Assembly: GCF_019249215.1 (NCBI RefSeq)
Contig: NZ_JAESDI010000004.1
Coordinates: 1-64,000 of the forward strand
DNA from: Alteromonas lipotrueae
Lineage (GTDB): Bacteria; Pseudomonadota; Gammaproteobacteria; Enterobacterales; Alteromonadaceae
Reading direction: 5' to 3'
Length of the DNA: 64,000 nt
Shown here in pieces: positions 35,109-44,137 of this stretch (its first letter is position 1; every line of letters starts with the position of its first letter). The notes beneath the pieces were generated by a model that was not told the DNA's origin, did not search any database, and worked only from the letters and a program-made list of their open reading frames with translations. Both the position numbers and the translations under genes were made by a program.

Positions 35109-35669
35109 CTACTGGCCTCCTGGTTTAGACTTTGATCCTAGCTCTGATACCGTCTCTGACTCTAATTCTGGACTCGCTTCATACTGATAAGAAGATGAAG
35201 CATCGGTGACGGGCATATTGGCAGGTTTTTCATGTTTAATACCCTTCATTTTTTCTGCCAGCTCTGGTGGCATATATTCTTCATCATGCTTAGCCAGAAC
35301 TTCTTGCGCAGTAATTTCTGTTGCCGAAGTAAGCACACCGGTAGCCACAATCCCTTGGCCTTCACGAAACAAGTCAGGCAGTATCCCCGTGTAGGTCACC
35401 GTAACGATGGGGCCCGTATCTATTAAATCAAAGGACACCGCTAAGCTTTTGCTGTCTCGACTCACACTACCAGGCACAACCATGCCGCCAATACGAAGCC
35501 GCTGACCAACATGGGGCATTTGCCCTTGCTTACCTTCAATAATTTCACTTGGCGTATAAAATAAATCGATACTGTCGTTCAATGCATAAAGCATTAAACC
35601 AATAGCGCTGACAATTAGCAGCCCAACGATGCCCACTACCGCCAAACGCTGCTTTCTTCTAGGATTCAT
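35109..35669 (-). CDS. ccmE: Haem chaperone CcmE
   Basis: CcmE binds haem covalently in the periplasm and passes it to CcmF. The 186-residue protein has an N-terminal anchor, and the haem-binding His is in [13 protein letters not shown] near residue 130, the usual HxxxY arrangement. The beta-barrel (OB-fold) part contains [15 protein letters not shown]. The C-terminal 35 residues are a polar Ser/Glu-rich tail. It lies 2 bases from ccmF and 36 bases from ccmD. Confidence 0.95.
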   Translation of the reverse strand: MNPRRKQRLAVVGIVGLLIVSAIGLMLYALNDSIDLFYTPSEIIEGKQGQMPHVGQRLRIGGMVVPGSVSRDSKSLAVSFDLIDTGPIVTVTYTGILPDLFREGQGIVATGVLTSATEITAQEVLAKHDEEYMPPELAEKMKGIKHEKPANMPVTDASSSYQYEASPELESETVSELGSKSKPGGQ

Positions 35670-35705
35670 GCAACTATCTCACTTTAAAAACTACTGACTA
35701 CAACT

Positions 35706-35921
35706 TTACCGTGCTGATGAAGCGTGTGATTTCTCTCTCGCTTCTTTAATTCGCACCTGACGCTGTTGTTCTTTTAAAACCGATTTCAGTAACCCTTTAT
35801 GTTGGTGAAAGCTTAATACTACTAGCAGTATCATTGCTCCAAAGGTCACACCAAAAGATAACCATACATAGAAGGCATAGCCTCCCATGTCTAAAAATGC
35901 TGAGAATGAATCAAACTGCAT
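35706..35921 (-). CDS. ccmD: Haem exporter protein CcmD
   Basis: CcmD is a small membrane protein that helps release CcmE from the CcmABC complex. The 71-residue protein has MGGYAFYVWLSFGVTFGAMILLVV as the conserved membrane segment, followed by a basic helix. It starts 1 base overlapping the ccmC stop. Confidence 0.92.
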   Translation of the reverse strand: MQFDSFSAFLDMGGYAFYVWLSFGVTFGAMILLVVLSFHQHKGLLKSVLKEQQRQVRIKEAREKSHASSAR

Positions 35922-36670
35922 TAGCTATTCTCACTTGTTGCTTGCGCCAACTTTTGCACCCAAGGGCGATGCATTTCACGACGCACAATTTCGCTGCGTA
36001 ACCTTACCGTAGTGACTGCCCCAATAAAAAAAGCAAAACCGAATAAGCTAATTAATAAAGGCCACAACATTTCAGGCGCAATGGAAGGCTGATCAAATTT
36101 GCTGATGGTGGCCCCTTGATGCAAGGTATTCCACCATTCTACGGAGTAATGAATAATAGGAATATTTACTACGCCGACTAAAGCCATCACGCCTGCTGCT
36201 TTACCGGCTTGTTGTTTATCTTCAAACGCACCGTAGAGCGCAATAACACCGATATACAAAAATAACAAAATAAGTTCTGAGGTAAGGCGTGCATCCCAAA
36301 CCCACCAAGCACCCCACATAGGTTTACCCCAGGCTGCACCGGTAAATAACGCAATAAAAGTCATGACGGCACCCACTGGCGCCATGGCTATCATGCTCAT
36401 ATAGGCCGTTCGCCACTGCCACACCATTCCCACCAACGCGGCAATGGCCATAGCCACATAAGTGCCCATAGACAACATGGCGCTTGGCACATGAATATAG
36501 ATAATACGAAACGAATCACCTTGTTGATAATCTTGAGGTGCAAATGCCAGCCCCCATACCGTACCTACGGCCAAGCATAACAATGCCCCCAACCACAACC
36601 AAGGTTGTAAGGTTACGCACAATTGGTAAGCATTTTCTGTTTTAGCGTAAGGATGTAACCACTTCCACAT
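35921..36670 (-). CDS. ccmC: Haem exporter permease CcmC
   Basis: CcmC loads haem onto CcmE. The 249-residue protein has six membrane segments and the WWD motif MWGAWWVWDARLTSELILLF near residue 120, with HVPSAMLSMGTY before it and HYSVEWWNTLHQGA after. The ATG at 36670 overlaps the ccmB stop (TGATG). A longer open frame extends to 37033 through ccmB, but the protein start is fixed by family length and the overlapping stop. Confidence 0.95.
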   Translation of the reverse strand: MWKWLHPYAKTENAYQLCVTLQPWLWLGALLCLAVGTVWGLAFAPQDYQQGDSFRIIYIHVPSAMLSMGTYVAMAIAALVGMVWQWRTAYMSMIAMAPVGAVMTFIALFTGAAWGKPMWGAWWVWDARLTSELILLFLYIGVIALYGAFEDKQQAGKAAGVMALVGVVNIPIIHYSVEWWNTLHQGATISKFDQPSIAPEMLWPLLISLFGFAFFIGAVTTVRLRSEIVRREMHRPWVQKLAQATSENS

Positions 36671-37338
36671 CAGTTTTGACTCACTTTCAAAGAATAAGCT
36701 ATGGCAAACGGCGCAGCGGCAGCAGCCAATAACAGCATGGCGCCAATAATAGCAAGTTGAGGATGATAAGGTAATTGCAGTGCGGCAGAATCTACAGCAG
36801 ATGTGGCAAAAATCAGTAACGGAATAAAAACGGGGATTAAAAGCAATGCTAAAAGCAGTCCACCCCGTGCTAGTCCCACCGTTAACCCCACTGCAATCGC
36901 ACCAATTAGCGACAACAACGGTGTGCCAATTAACAAGGTAAGCATTAATGCTATAAACATGTCCACGCTTAGGTTTAAAAACATCGCGAGCAACGGCGAC
37001 AAAATCAATAAGGGCACAAAACTCACTAGCCAATGTGCCAGTACTTTAACCGTAGCAACGGCCGGCAATGACATGCCACTTAACGTATATTGTTCTAAAG
37101 AACCATCGATAAAATCATCACGAAAAAGCCGCTCCATTCCTAACAAGGATGACAATATAGCCGCGATCCAAATAACGCCCGGGCCAATACGTTGCAGTGT
37201 TTCTGGAGAAGGGCTTACGCCCAAGGGAAATAGGGTAACCACCATCAATAAAAACATGAGGGGTTGAACCAGCTCAGCTTTTTGCTGAAACGCAATCTGC
37301 ATATCACGTTTGAAGATACCGAGTAGTAAGGGATTCAA
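36670..37338 (-). CDS. ccmB: Haem exporter permease CcmB
   Basis: CcmB is the ABC-type permease of the CcmABC complex. The 222-residue protein has six hydrophobic segments; FKRDMQIAFQQKAELVQPLMFLLMVVTLFPLG near the N terminus and FRDDFIDGSLEQYTLS are family signatures. It overlaps ccmA by 4 bases. Confidence 0.94.
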   Translation of the reverse strand: MNPLLLGIFKRDMQIAFQQKAELVQPLMFLLMVVTLFPLGVSPSPETLQRIGPGVIWIAAILSSLLGMERLFRDDFIDGSLEQYTLSGMSLPAVATVKVLAHWLVSFVPLLILSPLLAMFLNLSVDMFIALMLTLLIGTPLLSLIGAIAVGLTVGLARGGLLLALLLIPVFIPLLIFATSAVDSAALQLPYHPQLAIIGAMLLLAAAAAPFAIAYSLKVSQN

Positions 37339-38009
37339 AACCGGTACTCCAAATCGACACAGCGGTGCGTACCCGCTTCAGGAGACAGCGCTTGGTGGGA
37401 AGTAGTAATAATCATGCCGCCGTCTGCCACATGCTGCTTCATTTTACGCTCAAGTAATATTACGCCTGCAGTATCAAGGGCAGTAAAAGGCTCATCTAAT
37501 ACCCATACCGTTGCAGTCTTAAGCCAAAGCCGACTCAGTGCCACACGACGTTGTTGTCCAGCAGATAAGAACCTGACGGGCACATCTTCAAGGCCAACTA
37601 ACCCTAAGTGTTCAAGCACTTGATAAATAGTGCTATCAATATCAGAAATTTGTTTGAGAGTTTTATTTTGAATGCCGTGCTGCGCTAGCCAAAAGCGTAA
37701 ATTATCAATGGCGGACAAAGCACCATTTAGTGCGCTTTTGTGGCCTAAATAAATAAGGGCTTGATAATATAATGAAGGATTGCTGCTAATGTTCACGCCG
37801 TTAAAAGTCACGTCGCCGCGTTCTGGCGAACTTAAGCCAGTAAGAATACGCAAAAGGCTGGTTTTGCCTGCACCATTCGGTCCACGCAAATATACTAATT
37901 CCCCTGCATTAAGATTAAACGAAAAATCGTCAAACAAAACACGATCGCGTTTTATGCAAGTTAGTCCAGATGCATATAAACCGGACACGCACGCTCCTTT
38001 ACTATTCAC
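37335..38009 (-). CDS. ccmA: Haem exporter ATPase CcmA
   Basis: CcmA is the ATPase that releases holo-CcmE from CcmC. The 224-residue protein shows Walker A GPNGAGKTSL, signature LSAGQQRRVALSRLWL and Walker B VWVLDEPFTALD. It is the first gene of the ccmABCDEFGHI-mlaA operon, in which all genes overlap or nearly touch. The promoter must lie in 38010-38173, shared with the divergent FliK-like gene. Confidence 0.95.
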   Translation of the reverse strand: MNSKGACVSGLYASGLTCIKRDRVLFDDFSFNLNAGELVYLRGPNGAGKTSLLRILTGLSSPERGDVTFNGVNISSNPSLYYQALIYLGHKSALNGALSAIDNLRFWLAQHGIQNKTLKQISDIDSTIYQVLEHLGLVGLEDVPVRFLSAGQQRRVALSRLWLKTATVWVLDEPFTALDTAGVILLERKMKQHVADGGMIITTSHQALSPEAGTHRCVDLEYRF

Positions 38010-38173
38010 TGTTCAAAACCGGCGTAGTTTATCACAGTAAGTTTCTTTCGCAGTCGCGAATTATGATTAAATATGATTTACTTCAATCACAAACGCGGTG
38101 ATATGCCTCGCTTATTACCTATACTTTATACTTACCGATTAAACTCGCCGCTCACCTGGCCGATAAGCTCGTT

Positions 38174-40660
38174 ATGACATCACAGTTAAGCGCACTGCTT
38201 TCAAACATTACTCAGGATACTTCAGGGTCGAAATCGTCGGCATCATCCGTGCTGAACAATTTATCCCAAGCTGCGGCACTCGATACCGCCGCGAAGGTAA
38301 CTGTGGCGCGATTGCCTGAACAGGTACTTGCTATTCAGATTAAAGGACAGCCGGCAATACAGGTCTCACTTCCTAAAAGTGCAAATCTCCTGCCGCCACA
38401 GCGCCCTCAATTAACCTCTTTCAGTCAAGGTGGACCAACACAAGCTGCCCTTATTAGCACTGAAACAGGAATGAGTACCAGTCAAGTTACGGCGATGCAG
38501 CTTAAAACCCTTTCACTTTCTTTAGCGACAATGCTGGCTTCTATGCCGACACCACAACAGAACATGCGCATTCACGTGCAGGCAACTGTTACGCAATTAA
38601 CAAGTAATCAACTGAGTCTAACGCTAGCAGATGGTCAGCAATTAAATTTATCACTAAAGCCTGACGCCGCAGCGCAATTGAGCGCCGATATCAAAAACAA
38701 TGGCAAGCTGGTTTCACTCTCACTTAATCAAGTGCCTGGTGATACCGGTAAATTGACTGTTTCAGTAACCTCAGGGAAACAAGCGAACTTAGCGAGTCAA
38801 GGTACTCAATCAGCAGCATCCAATTTACTAGCCGCCCCTCTATCAGTGACCGACAGCAAAGTTACGGCGGTGCTCACCAATGCATTGCGTTCCCAAGGTG
38901 TCGCCTTCGGGCATGGAAACCCTGTTAACGGAAATGTGCCTGATGCCATCGCTAAGCTACTCCCTAATATTCAAACACAAAATACCTTACAGCAAGTATC
39001 CATGCTCAGCCTTAAGGGCAATACATTAACATCGTATACCGCGGCCAGTCAGGCAGTATTGACGTTCCCTACACCTGAAGGCGGCGCTGCCATTCCAAGG
39101 GCTTCAGATCAACTTGCCGTTAAACTCAGTGCTTTAACCGTACCATCTGGAACTAGCGCTGATGCCCAGAGAGCCCCTATCGCTGCAGACAGTAAAAGTA
39201 CTAGTGAGAATGTGGATAAAAGCGTTAAAAGCGATGCCACTAATCAAACAGGAAATTCAGCACAAAAAAAATCGTTAACCCCAATCTCGATGGTACAAGA
39301 CAGTAAAGGGGTTTCCATACAAGGGACTGATGTTCACAAAGCAATCATTACTTTATCTCGCGCACTGCTTAGCCAAACAGGCTCTACCCAACAGGCGCTA
39401 ACACAGTTAACGGCAATACTTAATGGGACTGTGGAAGGCAGCGATAAAACCACTGCCGTATTAAGTCAAATAGCAAAGCAAATTACGGGAATAAACAGCA
39501 ACGCAATACCCAGTACTAGACCGCTGTTGACACCCCAAGCACCTAGTACAACTGCCACACCTGCCTCATCTAATGTGGGCCAGGGGAGTATTGCTTCTAC
39601 CAATGACAATAACGCTGCTATAAGAAATGGCGTTTCAGATATAAATACAGAGAACGCTGATATTAGCTTACGAAAAGGTATTTCTCAGCTTATCGCTTTG
39701 CTAGGAGGTTCTGGGAATAATAATCGGGGGAATGCTACTCAAGGAAGTGCTTCGCTGGGTATTAACAACATTGTGACACCTCCAAATACAAACCCTTCGA
39801 GTGATAAAAATGCAACTCAAGTAGCTGGTTCACAGGATGCAGAAAAGAGTGGTGTAGAGGCAAAACCCTCAACACTAAGCCCCCAACAAAACACACTAGC
39901 GACGCAGAACAACGCCGATGCATCTATAGCGTCGCGTCTTCATGCTTTAATCAACGCCCCCGCTATCGCGGTAACGCCGTTAACCTTAACATCTCCGATT
40001 GCCGCTTCTAATTTTGTGCAAGGTTTAGTGGCATTGTTACAACTATCTTTAGCGGGTAGAGCGCTATCGAGACAACCTTCTCTCAAAGCACAAATTGATT
40101 CACCGGAGAGTATTATTAGTAAAACGATAACTAATACGTCTGGTACATCCCCTTCTAGCAGAGTTGCGCAAGATATTGCCAACCTCGACAGTCGCACAAA
40201 TTTATTGGCTAATTTAAAAACCTTATTAGCGAATCATCAACACAGTAAAGTAACTCAAGCCGAAACTCGGGTTCAGGGGCAAGATAGTTTTTTCTATGCG
40301 TTACCTTCCGTGTCTCAACATTACGCACCAGCAGAACTTTTAGTGCAAAGAGAGCCTGACCGACACCAAGGAAAAGAAGGTAAAGAAGGAGGGCGACGTT
40401 TATGGAATGTTACAATGAAATTGGAGATTGGTGATGCGGGCCAGCTCCTTGCTAAATCCAAGATAGACACCGATACCATAACTATCGACCTTTATACTTC
40501 CAATGAAATCGTACTGGCTCGGGTTGCTGATACCCTCCCTTTTTTAGAGCGGCGATTAGCTGATTTAGGGCTGAATGTTGAAAAAATGAGTTTTCAACGA
40601 GGCCATATACCTGACACACTGAATAAACGTCCACATCAAATTTTTGAGACCAGAGTATGA
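38174..40660 (+). CDS. FliK-like flagellar hook-length control family protein
   Basis: This 828-residue protein has a Ser/Thr/Gln/Asn-rich, probably disordered body and a compact C-terminal domain of the flagellar hook-length control (Flg_hook) family. LWNVTMKLEIGDAGQLLAKSKI is at about residues 745-766, then LARVADTLPFLERRLADLGLNVEKMSFQRG. Family proteins measure hook length and switch export specificity by acting on FlhB. The next gene, overlapping by 4 bases, encodes an FlhB C-terminal-like protein. It lies next to ccm genes with no other flagellar gene in the window. Confidence 0.82.
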   Translation: MTSQLSALLSNITQDTSGSKSSASSVLNNLSQAAALDTAAKVTVARLPEQVLAIQIKGQPAIQVSLPKSANLLPPQRPQLTSFSQGGPTQAALISTETGMSTSQVTAMQLKTLSLSLATMLASMPTPQQNMRIHVQATVTQLTSNQLSLTLADGQQLNLSLKPDAAAQLSADIKNNGKLVSLSLNQVPGDTGKLTVSVTSGKQANLASQGTQSAASNLLAAPLSVTDSKVTAVLTNALRSQGVAFGHGNPVNGNVPDAIAKLLPNIQTQNTLQQVSMLSLKGNTLTSYTAASQAVLTFPTPEGGAAIPRASDQLAVKLSALTVPSGTSADAQRAPIAADSKSTSENVDKSVKSDATNQTGNSAQKKSLTPISMVQDSKGVSIQGTDVHKAIITLSRALLSQTGSTQQALTQLTAILNGTVEGSDKTTAVLSQIAKQITGINSNAIPSTRPLLTPQAPSTTATPASSNVGQGSIASTNDNNAAIRNGVSDINTENADISLRKGISQLIALLGGSGNNNRGNATQGSASLGINNIVTPPNTNPSSDKNATQVAGSQDAEKSGVEAKPSTLSPQQNTLATQNNADASIASRLHALINAPAIAVTPLTLTSPIAASNFVQGLVALLQLSLAGRALSRQPSLKAQIDSPESIISKTITNTSGTSPSSRVAQDIANLDSRTNLLANLKTLLANHQHSKVTQAETRVQGQDSFFYALPSVSQHYAPAELLVQREPDRHQGKEGKEGGRRLWNVTMKLEIGDAGQLLAKSKIDTDTITIDLYTSNEIVLARVADTLPFLERRLADLGLNVEKMSFQRGHIPDTLNKRPHQIFETRV

Positions 40661-40968
40661 GCGAGAAAGCGAAGCGTGCTATTGGCCTCAAATATGATGG
40701 AGGCGACAAAAAAACAGCGCCGAAAGTAGTGGCAAAAGGCTACGGAGACCTTGCAGAAGCGATTATCGCCATGGCTGAAGAGTCAGGTATTCTTATTCAT
40801 GAAGATCCGTATCTTAGCGAAGTGCTTAGTTCATTAGATTTAGGGCAGGATATTCCCGAATCTTTATATTTTGTTATCGCAGAACTGCTAGCATATTCCT
40901 ATGTTCTGCAAGGCAAAATACCGCCTGATTGGGAAGGTGTGGTGAAGTATATAAATTATGAGGTATAG
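40657..40968 (+). CDS. FlhB C-terminal domain homologue (FhlB-like)
   Basis: This 103-residue cytoplasmic protein resembles only the part of FlhB after its autocleavage site. The conserved AIGLKYDGGDKKTAPKVVAKGYGDLAEAIIAMAEESGILIHEDPYLSEVL covers residues 8-56 in substance. It lacks the membrane domain and the NPTH cleavage motif. Such stand-alone proteins (FhlB, YlqH-like) can substitute for the FlhB C-terminal piece. It overlaps the FliK-like gene by 4 bases, so the two probably form a functional pair. Confidence 0.87.
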   Translation: MSEKAKRAIGLKYDGGDKKTAPKVVAKGYGDLAEAIIAMAEESGILIHEDPYLSEVLSSLDLGQDIPESLYFVIAELLAYSYVLQGKIPPDWEGVVKYINYEV

Positions 40969-41081
40969 GCGATTATAAAGCTGTTCATCACTTTCGTTTA
41001 CTTGATTTCAGACTTATTTCGCGTGAAGTCTTGGTAGCATTCAGATGAATATCGCAGTAAAAAAATTCAGCTAGAGCTTTT

Positions 41082-41834
41082 TTAAAAAGCTTTTAGCCCA
41101 CTCACTTTCGAATAAATTTCCTTAGCCTTGTTCAACAAAGTAGGATCAAATTCCAACGCTAAGTCGTTTTGTGTTTTTATTATTTCACCAGCAGAAATAT
41201 TCAATGAAGGGTCACCGTGACCAGCACTCCCAGTCTTCTTGAATTTCTTATATGAGCTGGTTAATTCAGTGCCAAGACCCAGCCAATTTCTAATTTCACT
41301 CAATGTTTCAGTGGTTGAATCAACAATATTATCAGAATCGATTATCAGAACGTCTTCATATTCTTGAGCAATTTGGTATAAGTAATTAAGTCGATTCGTG
41401 TAGTATTTAAGCATGGCATCAACATCTAGGTATCCCTTATCCCCAGTAACATCTCCCATTGCAACAATACTTTTTACCGTCGCCTCAGGTTCGCGTACTA
41501 AGATTATAATGTACACATTCTTTCTTTTTAAAATATCATGTGAAACAACAAAACTGTTATGTAGCAACTTATCGAGAAAAAAGCCTTTCGTTGTTGATTG
41601 CCCAGTGTCTTTTAGCAATTCCACATGCATTTTTATAAGCGAACTTTTTTTAGGGTAGTCATAATGAAGTTCACCATATCCACACACTTCATCATGACTG
41701 CCAAGTACATGCGACAACAGGGAAGACCGACTGCGCATATGACTCAAAATTAGAATGTAACTTTGTTTTTCTAACAATACACTCGGGTGTTTAAGAATTA
41801 ACAGCGCCTTATCTATTTTACTTTTAATTGACAC
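41082..41834 (-). CDS. Sulfotransferase-like protein
   Basis: This 250-residue protein shows features of PAPS-dependent sulfotransferases. ILILSHMRSRSSLLSHVLGSHDEVCGYGELH near residue 28 is the 5'-phosphosulfate loop type, and VYIIILVREPEATVKSIVAMGD near residue 107 is the 3'-phosphate region. Base composition seems more AT-rich than its neighbours, which would fit acquisition by transfer. The substrate could be a surface glycan, but nothing in the context proves it. Confidence 0.78.
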   Translation of the reverse strand: MSIKSKIDKALLILKHPSVLLEKQSYILILSHMRSRSSLLSHVLGSHDEVCGYGELHYDYPKKSSLIKMHVELLKDTGQSTTKGFFLDKLLHNSFVVSHDILKRKNVYIIILVREPEATVKSIVAMGDVTGDKGYLDVDAMLKYYTNRLNYLYQIAQEYEDVLIIDSDNIVDSTTETLSEIRNWLGLGTELTSSYKKFKKTGSAGHGDPSLNISAGEIIKTQNDLALEFDPTLLNKAKEIYSKVSGLKAF

Positions 41835-41935
41835 TAGCTTGATATCCTATCAGCAATACAATTACATCATGGTTTAAAATTCATACTGACTTAAAACACA
41901 ATGAAGTTCAAGATAAGGCTAAGGCACTATAAAGT

Positions 41936-43132
41936 TTATCTAAAAAGTACCTTTTCTTTATTAAACCAAAATACGCAAAACGCAATGAGTGCGACGGCGA
42001 TGGCGGCAGTAGAGGTAAATATGCCAAACAAGGCAAAGTAATCCATAGTGCCTTTAAATAGCTCCTTCATCGCTAATGCAACATTGGTAAGTGGCACCCA
42101 AATCCAACCACCTTCTAATTTGACCCCTGGCATCATGGCAATTAACACAGGGAAAACTACTACCATAACAAGTGCCCCCATATAACTTTGGGCTTCTTTA
42201 AATGATCGAGCATAAATAGAAAGAGACAATAAGACCGCGGCAAATATTGCCACTACCGGTATTAGCATTAAAAAGATAAGCACAAAATCAATGATGCCAA
42301 TCATCGCCATCACCTCTGCTACAAATTCAATTGCCAACCCTTGAGACAAAACAATGCCCCATATGGCCATGGAAGATACGGTGATAAGTGCTGTAATTAG
42401 GCCCGCGACACCGATGGTAAAGAATTTTCCCAATACCAGTTTATAACGCTCCATCGGCGATATTAATAGTGTCTCTAGCGTACCTCGCTCTTTTTCACCC
42501 GCACCTAAGTCTGATGCTGGTGCCATAGCACCTTGTAGGCATAAAATGAAAATGAAATAAGGTAATAACCCGCCCAAGCGTTCACCCCAAACTTCACGAT
42601 CATCAGCTATATTTTCTTTTTCAATGACAATAGGCGCGAGTAACGCTTGTTGCTGTGACTCATTCAGTCCTAAGTTTGCAAAGGCCGTTTTTTGAAATTC
42701 ATCAGTGTAAACATCGACTATTTCAGACACTCTTCCTAAAACTTTATTTAAGCCTGCGTCATTTAAATACAATTGCAGCTTATGCTGACCAGAAGTGAGC
42801 ACCTCGTTGTTAAAGGTTTCTGGGATAACTAAAACGAAGTCTAGTGTTTCATCTTTAATGAGCTTGGCATAGTCAGCGTCACCTTGGATATCCACCATCG
42901 TAAATTTGTCAGTTTCATTTGCGAATTGTTGCGACATCTCTGGCGCATATTGCTCGCCTACAATTGCATATTTCAATACTACGTTTTCGGCCTTTTCAGC
43001 GGCGGAATTCATGAAAAACATGGCTACACCGAAAATTAATGGGAAAAGCAGTAAAGGCAACACAATCATGAAAATAATAGTTTTGCGGTCGCGTAATAAC
43101 TCTTTAAATTCCTTTTTAAAAATTAACCACAT
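41936..43132 (-). CDS. ABC-2 type permease, NatB-like
   Basis: This 398-residue membrane protein has one N-terminal helix (residues 17-38), a large extracytoplasmic domain (about 45-175) and five or six C-terminal helices. WLIFKKEFKELLRDRKTIIFMIVLPLLLFPLIFG at the start and DLGAGEKERGTLETLLISPMERYKLVLGKF in the middle are typical of NatB/CcmB-like ABC-2 exporters, some for sodium export. It overlaps the ATPase gene by 10 bases. Confidence 0.88.
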   Translation of the reverse strand: MWLIFKKEFKELLRDRKTIIFMIVLPLLLFPLIFGVAMFFMNSAAEKAENVVLKYAIVGEQYAPEMSQQFANETDKFTMVDIQGDADYAKLIKDETLDFVLVIPETFNNEVLTSGQHKLQLYLNDAGLNKVLGRVSEIVDVYTDEFQKTAFANLGLNESQQQALLAPIVIEKENIADDREVWGERLGGLLPYFIFILCLQGAMAPASDLGAGEKERGTLETLLISPMERYKLVLGKFFTIGVAGLITALITVSSMAIWGIVLSQGLAIEFVAEVMAMIGIIDFVLIFLMLIPVVAIFAAVLLSLSIYARSFKEAQSYMGALVMVVVFPVLIAMMPGVKLEGGWIWVPLTNVALAMKELFKGTMDYFALFGIFTSTAAIAVALIAFCVFWFNKEKVLFR

Positions 43133-43923
43133 TGCCCTACCTCCGCTGTATTCATTTTTAAAGTGTGCAAAAAGCTTTTATGCATTTGCCCGTCAGATAG
43201 CGCACTAAAAGCGGCAAGGGAATCGTTAAATACACTTTCGCCTTGATTAATCACCGTTACACGGTCGCAAAGCATTTGAACTTCATCCAAATGATGGGTA
43301 GAAAAAATAACTGGCGTTCCTTTATCTTTAAGGCGCTGGATAAAGTCCATCACTGTTGATGTGGCCATAATATCTAAGCCTGTAGTAGGCTCATCAAGCA
43401 CTACTAAGGAGGGTTCATGAATAACAGCGCGGGCAATGGCTGTTTTTTGTTTCATACCAGAAGAGAAGTTTTCTGCGCGTCTGTCTAAAAAGCTCTGCAT
43501 GTCGAGTAAGTCAGCCATTTCTTCAATACGTGCAGAAATTATCGATTTAGTAATGCCGTGTAATTCGCCAAAATATGCAATATTTTCTCGCCCAGTCAGT
43601 CTGCCATATAAACCAGTTGAGCTAGACAGAAACCCTATTTTTTTACGCGCAATTATGGGGTTGGCTAGTACGTCTTCACCATCAATTACCACGGTGCCGC
43701 TATCTGGCTTAAGTGCGGTTGAAAGCATGCGTAATGTAGTGGTTTTTCCTGCTCCGTTAGGGCCAAGCAAACCAAGTACTTCTCCCTGCCCACATGAAAA
43801 CGATACATCTTTCACTGATTGAAAGTAGCGCCCTTTTAATCGTGGATCCTTTTTCTCTTGCTCACTTAGCTTTTTGGGGTTCTCCACCTCAAAGCGTTTA
43901 GCAAGGCTAGATATTTCAATCAT
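43123..43923 (-). CDS. ABC transporter ATPase, NatA-like
   Basis: This 266-residue ATPase pairs with the NatB-like permease. It shows Walker A GPNGAGKTTT, the NatA-type signature NFSSGMKQKTAIARAV and Walker B SLVVLDEPTTGLD, followed by FSTHHLDEVQMLCDRV. The N-terminal extension (VENPKKLSEQEKKDPRLKGRYFQS) between the first strand and Walker A is typical of this subfamily. Substrate (Na+ or a drug/toxin) is not determined. Confidence 0.9.
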   Translation of the reverse strand: MIEISSLAKRFEVENPKKLSEQEKKDPRLKGRYFQSVKDVSFSCGQGEVLGLLGPNGAGKTTTLRMLSTALKPDSGTVVIDGEDVLANPIIARKKIGFLSSSTGLYGRLTGRENIAYFGELHGITKSIISARIEEMADLLDMQSFLDRRAENFSSGMKQKTAIARAVIHEPSLVVLDEPTTGLDIMATSTVMDFIQRLKDKGTPVIFSTHHLDEVQMLCDRVTVINQGESVFNDSLAAFSALSDGQMHKSFLHTLKMNTAEVGQCG

Positions 43924-44070
43924 TATCCCTTCCCTTTTTTATTATTTAATATCGAATGCTTACAGTACTAGTCTTTGCCTTTCTATTTTTATTACAGCGT
44001 TACTGTTTTTTTATTTTAATTCAATCCAAGATATAGAATTAAAGTGTTAGCAAGTATGTTTTTTGAACAC

Positions 44071-44100
44071 AAAAAAGCCCACCATTGGGTGGGCTTTTAA
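44071..44100 (-). terminator. recA terminator
   Basis: The stem gcccacc/ggtgggc has A and T tracts on either side; on the minus strand it follows recA by about 40 bases. Confidence 0.9.
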
Positions 44101-44137
44101 ATAACACAAATGCGCTATTTTATAGTGAGTTTAGTAG

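Noticed and set aside
36671-37033. Open reading frame continuing upstream of ccmC for about 120 codons
   Set aside because: It lies entirely inside ccmB in another frame; the CcmC family length and the TGATG overlap fix the ccmC start at 36670.
43436-43822. 128-residue plus-strand ORF opposite the NatA-like ATPase
   Set aside because: Antisense shadow of Walker and signature motifs.
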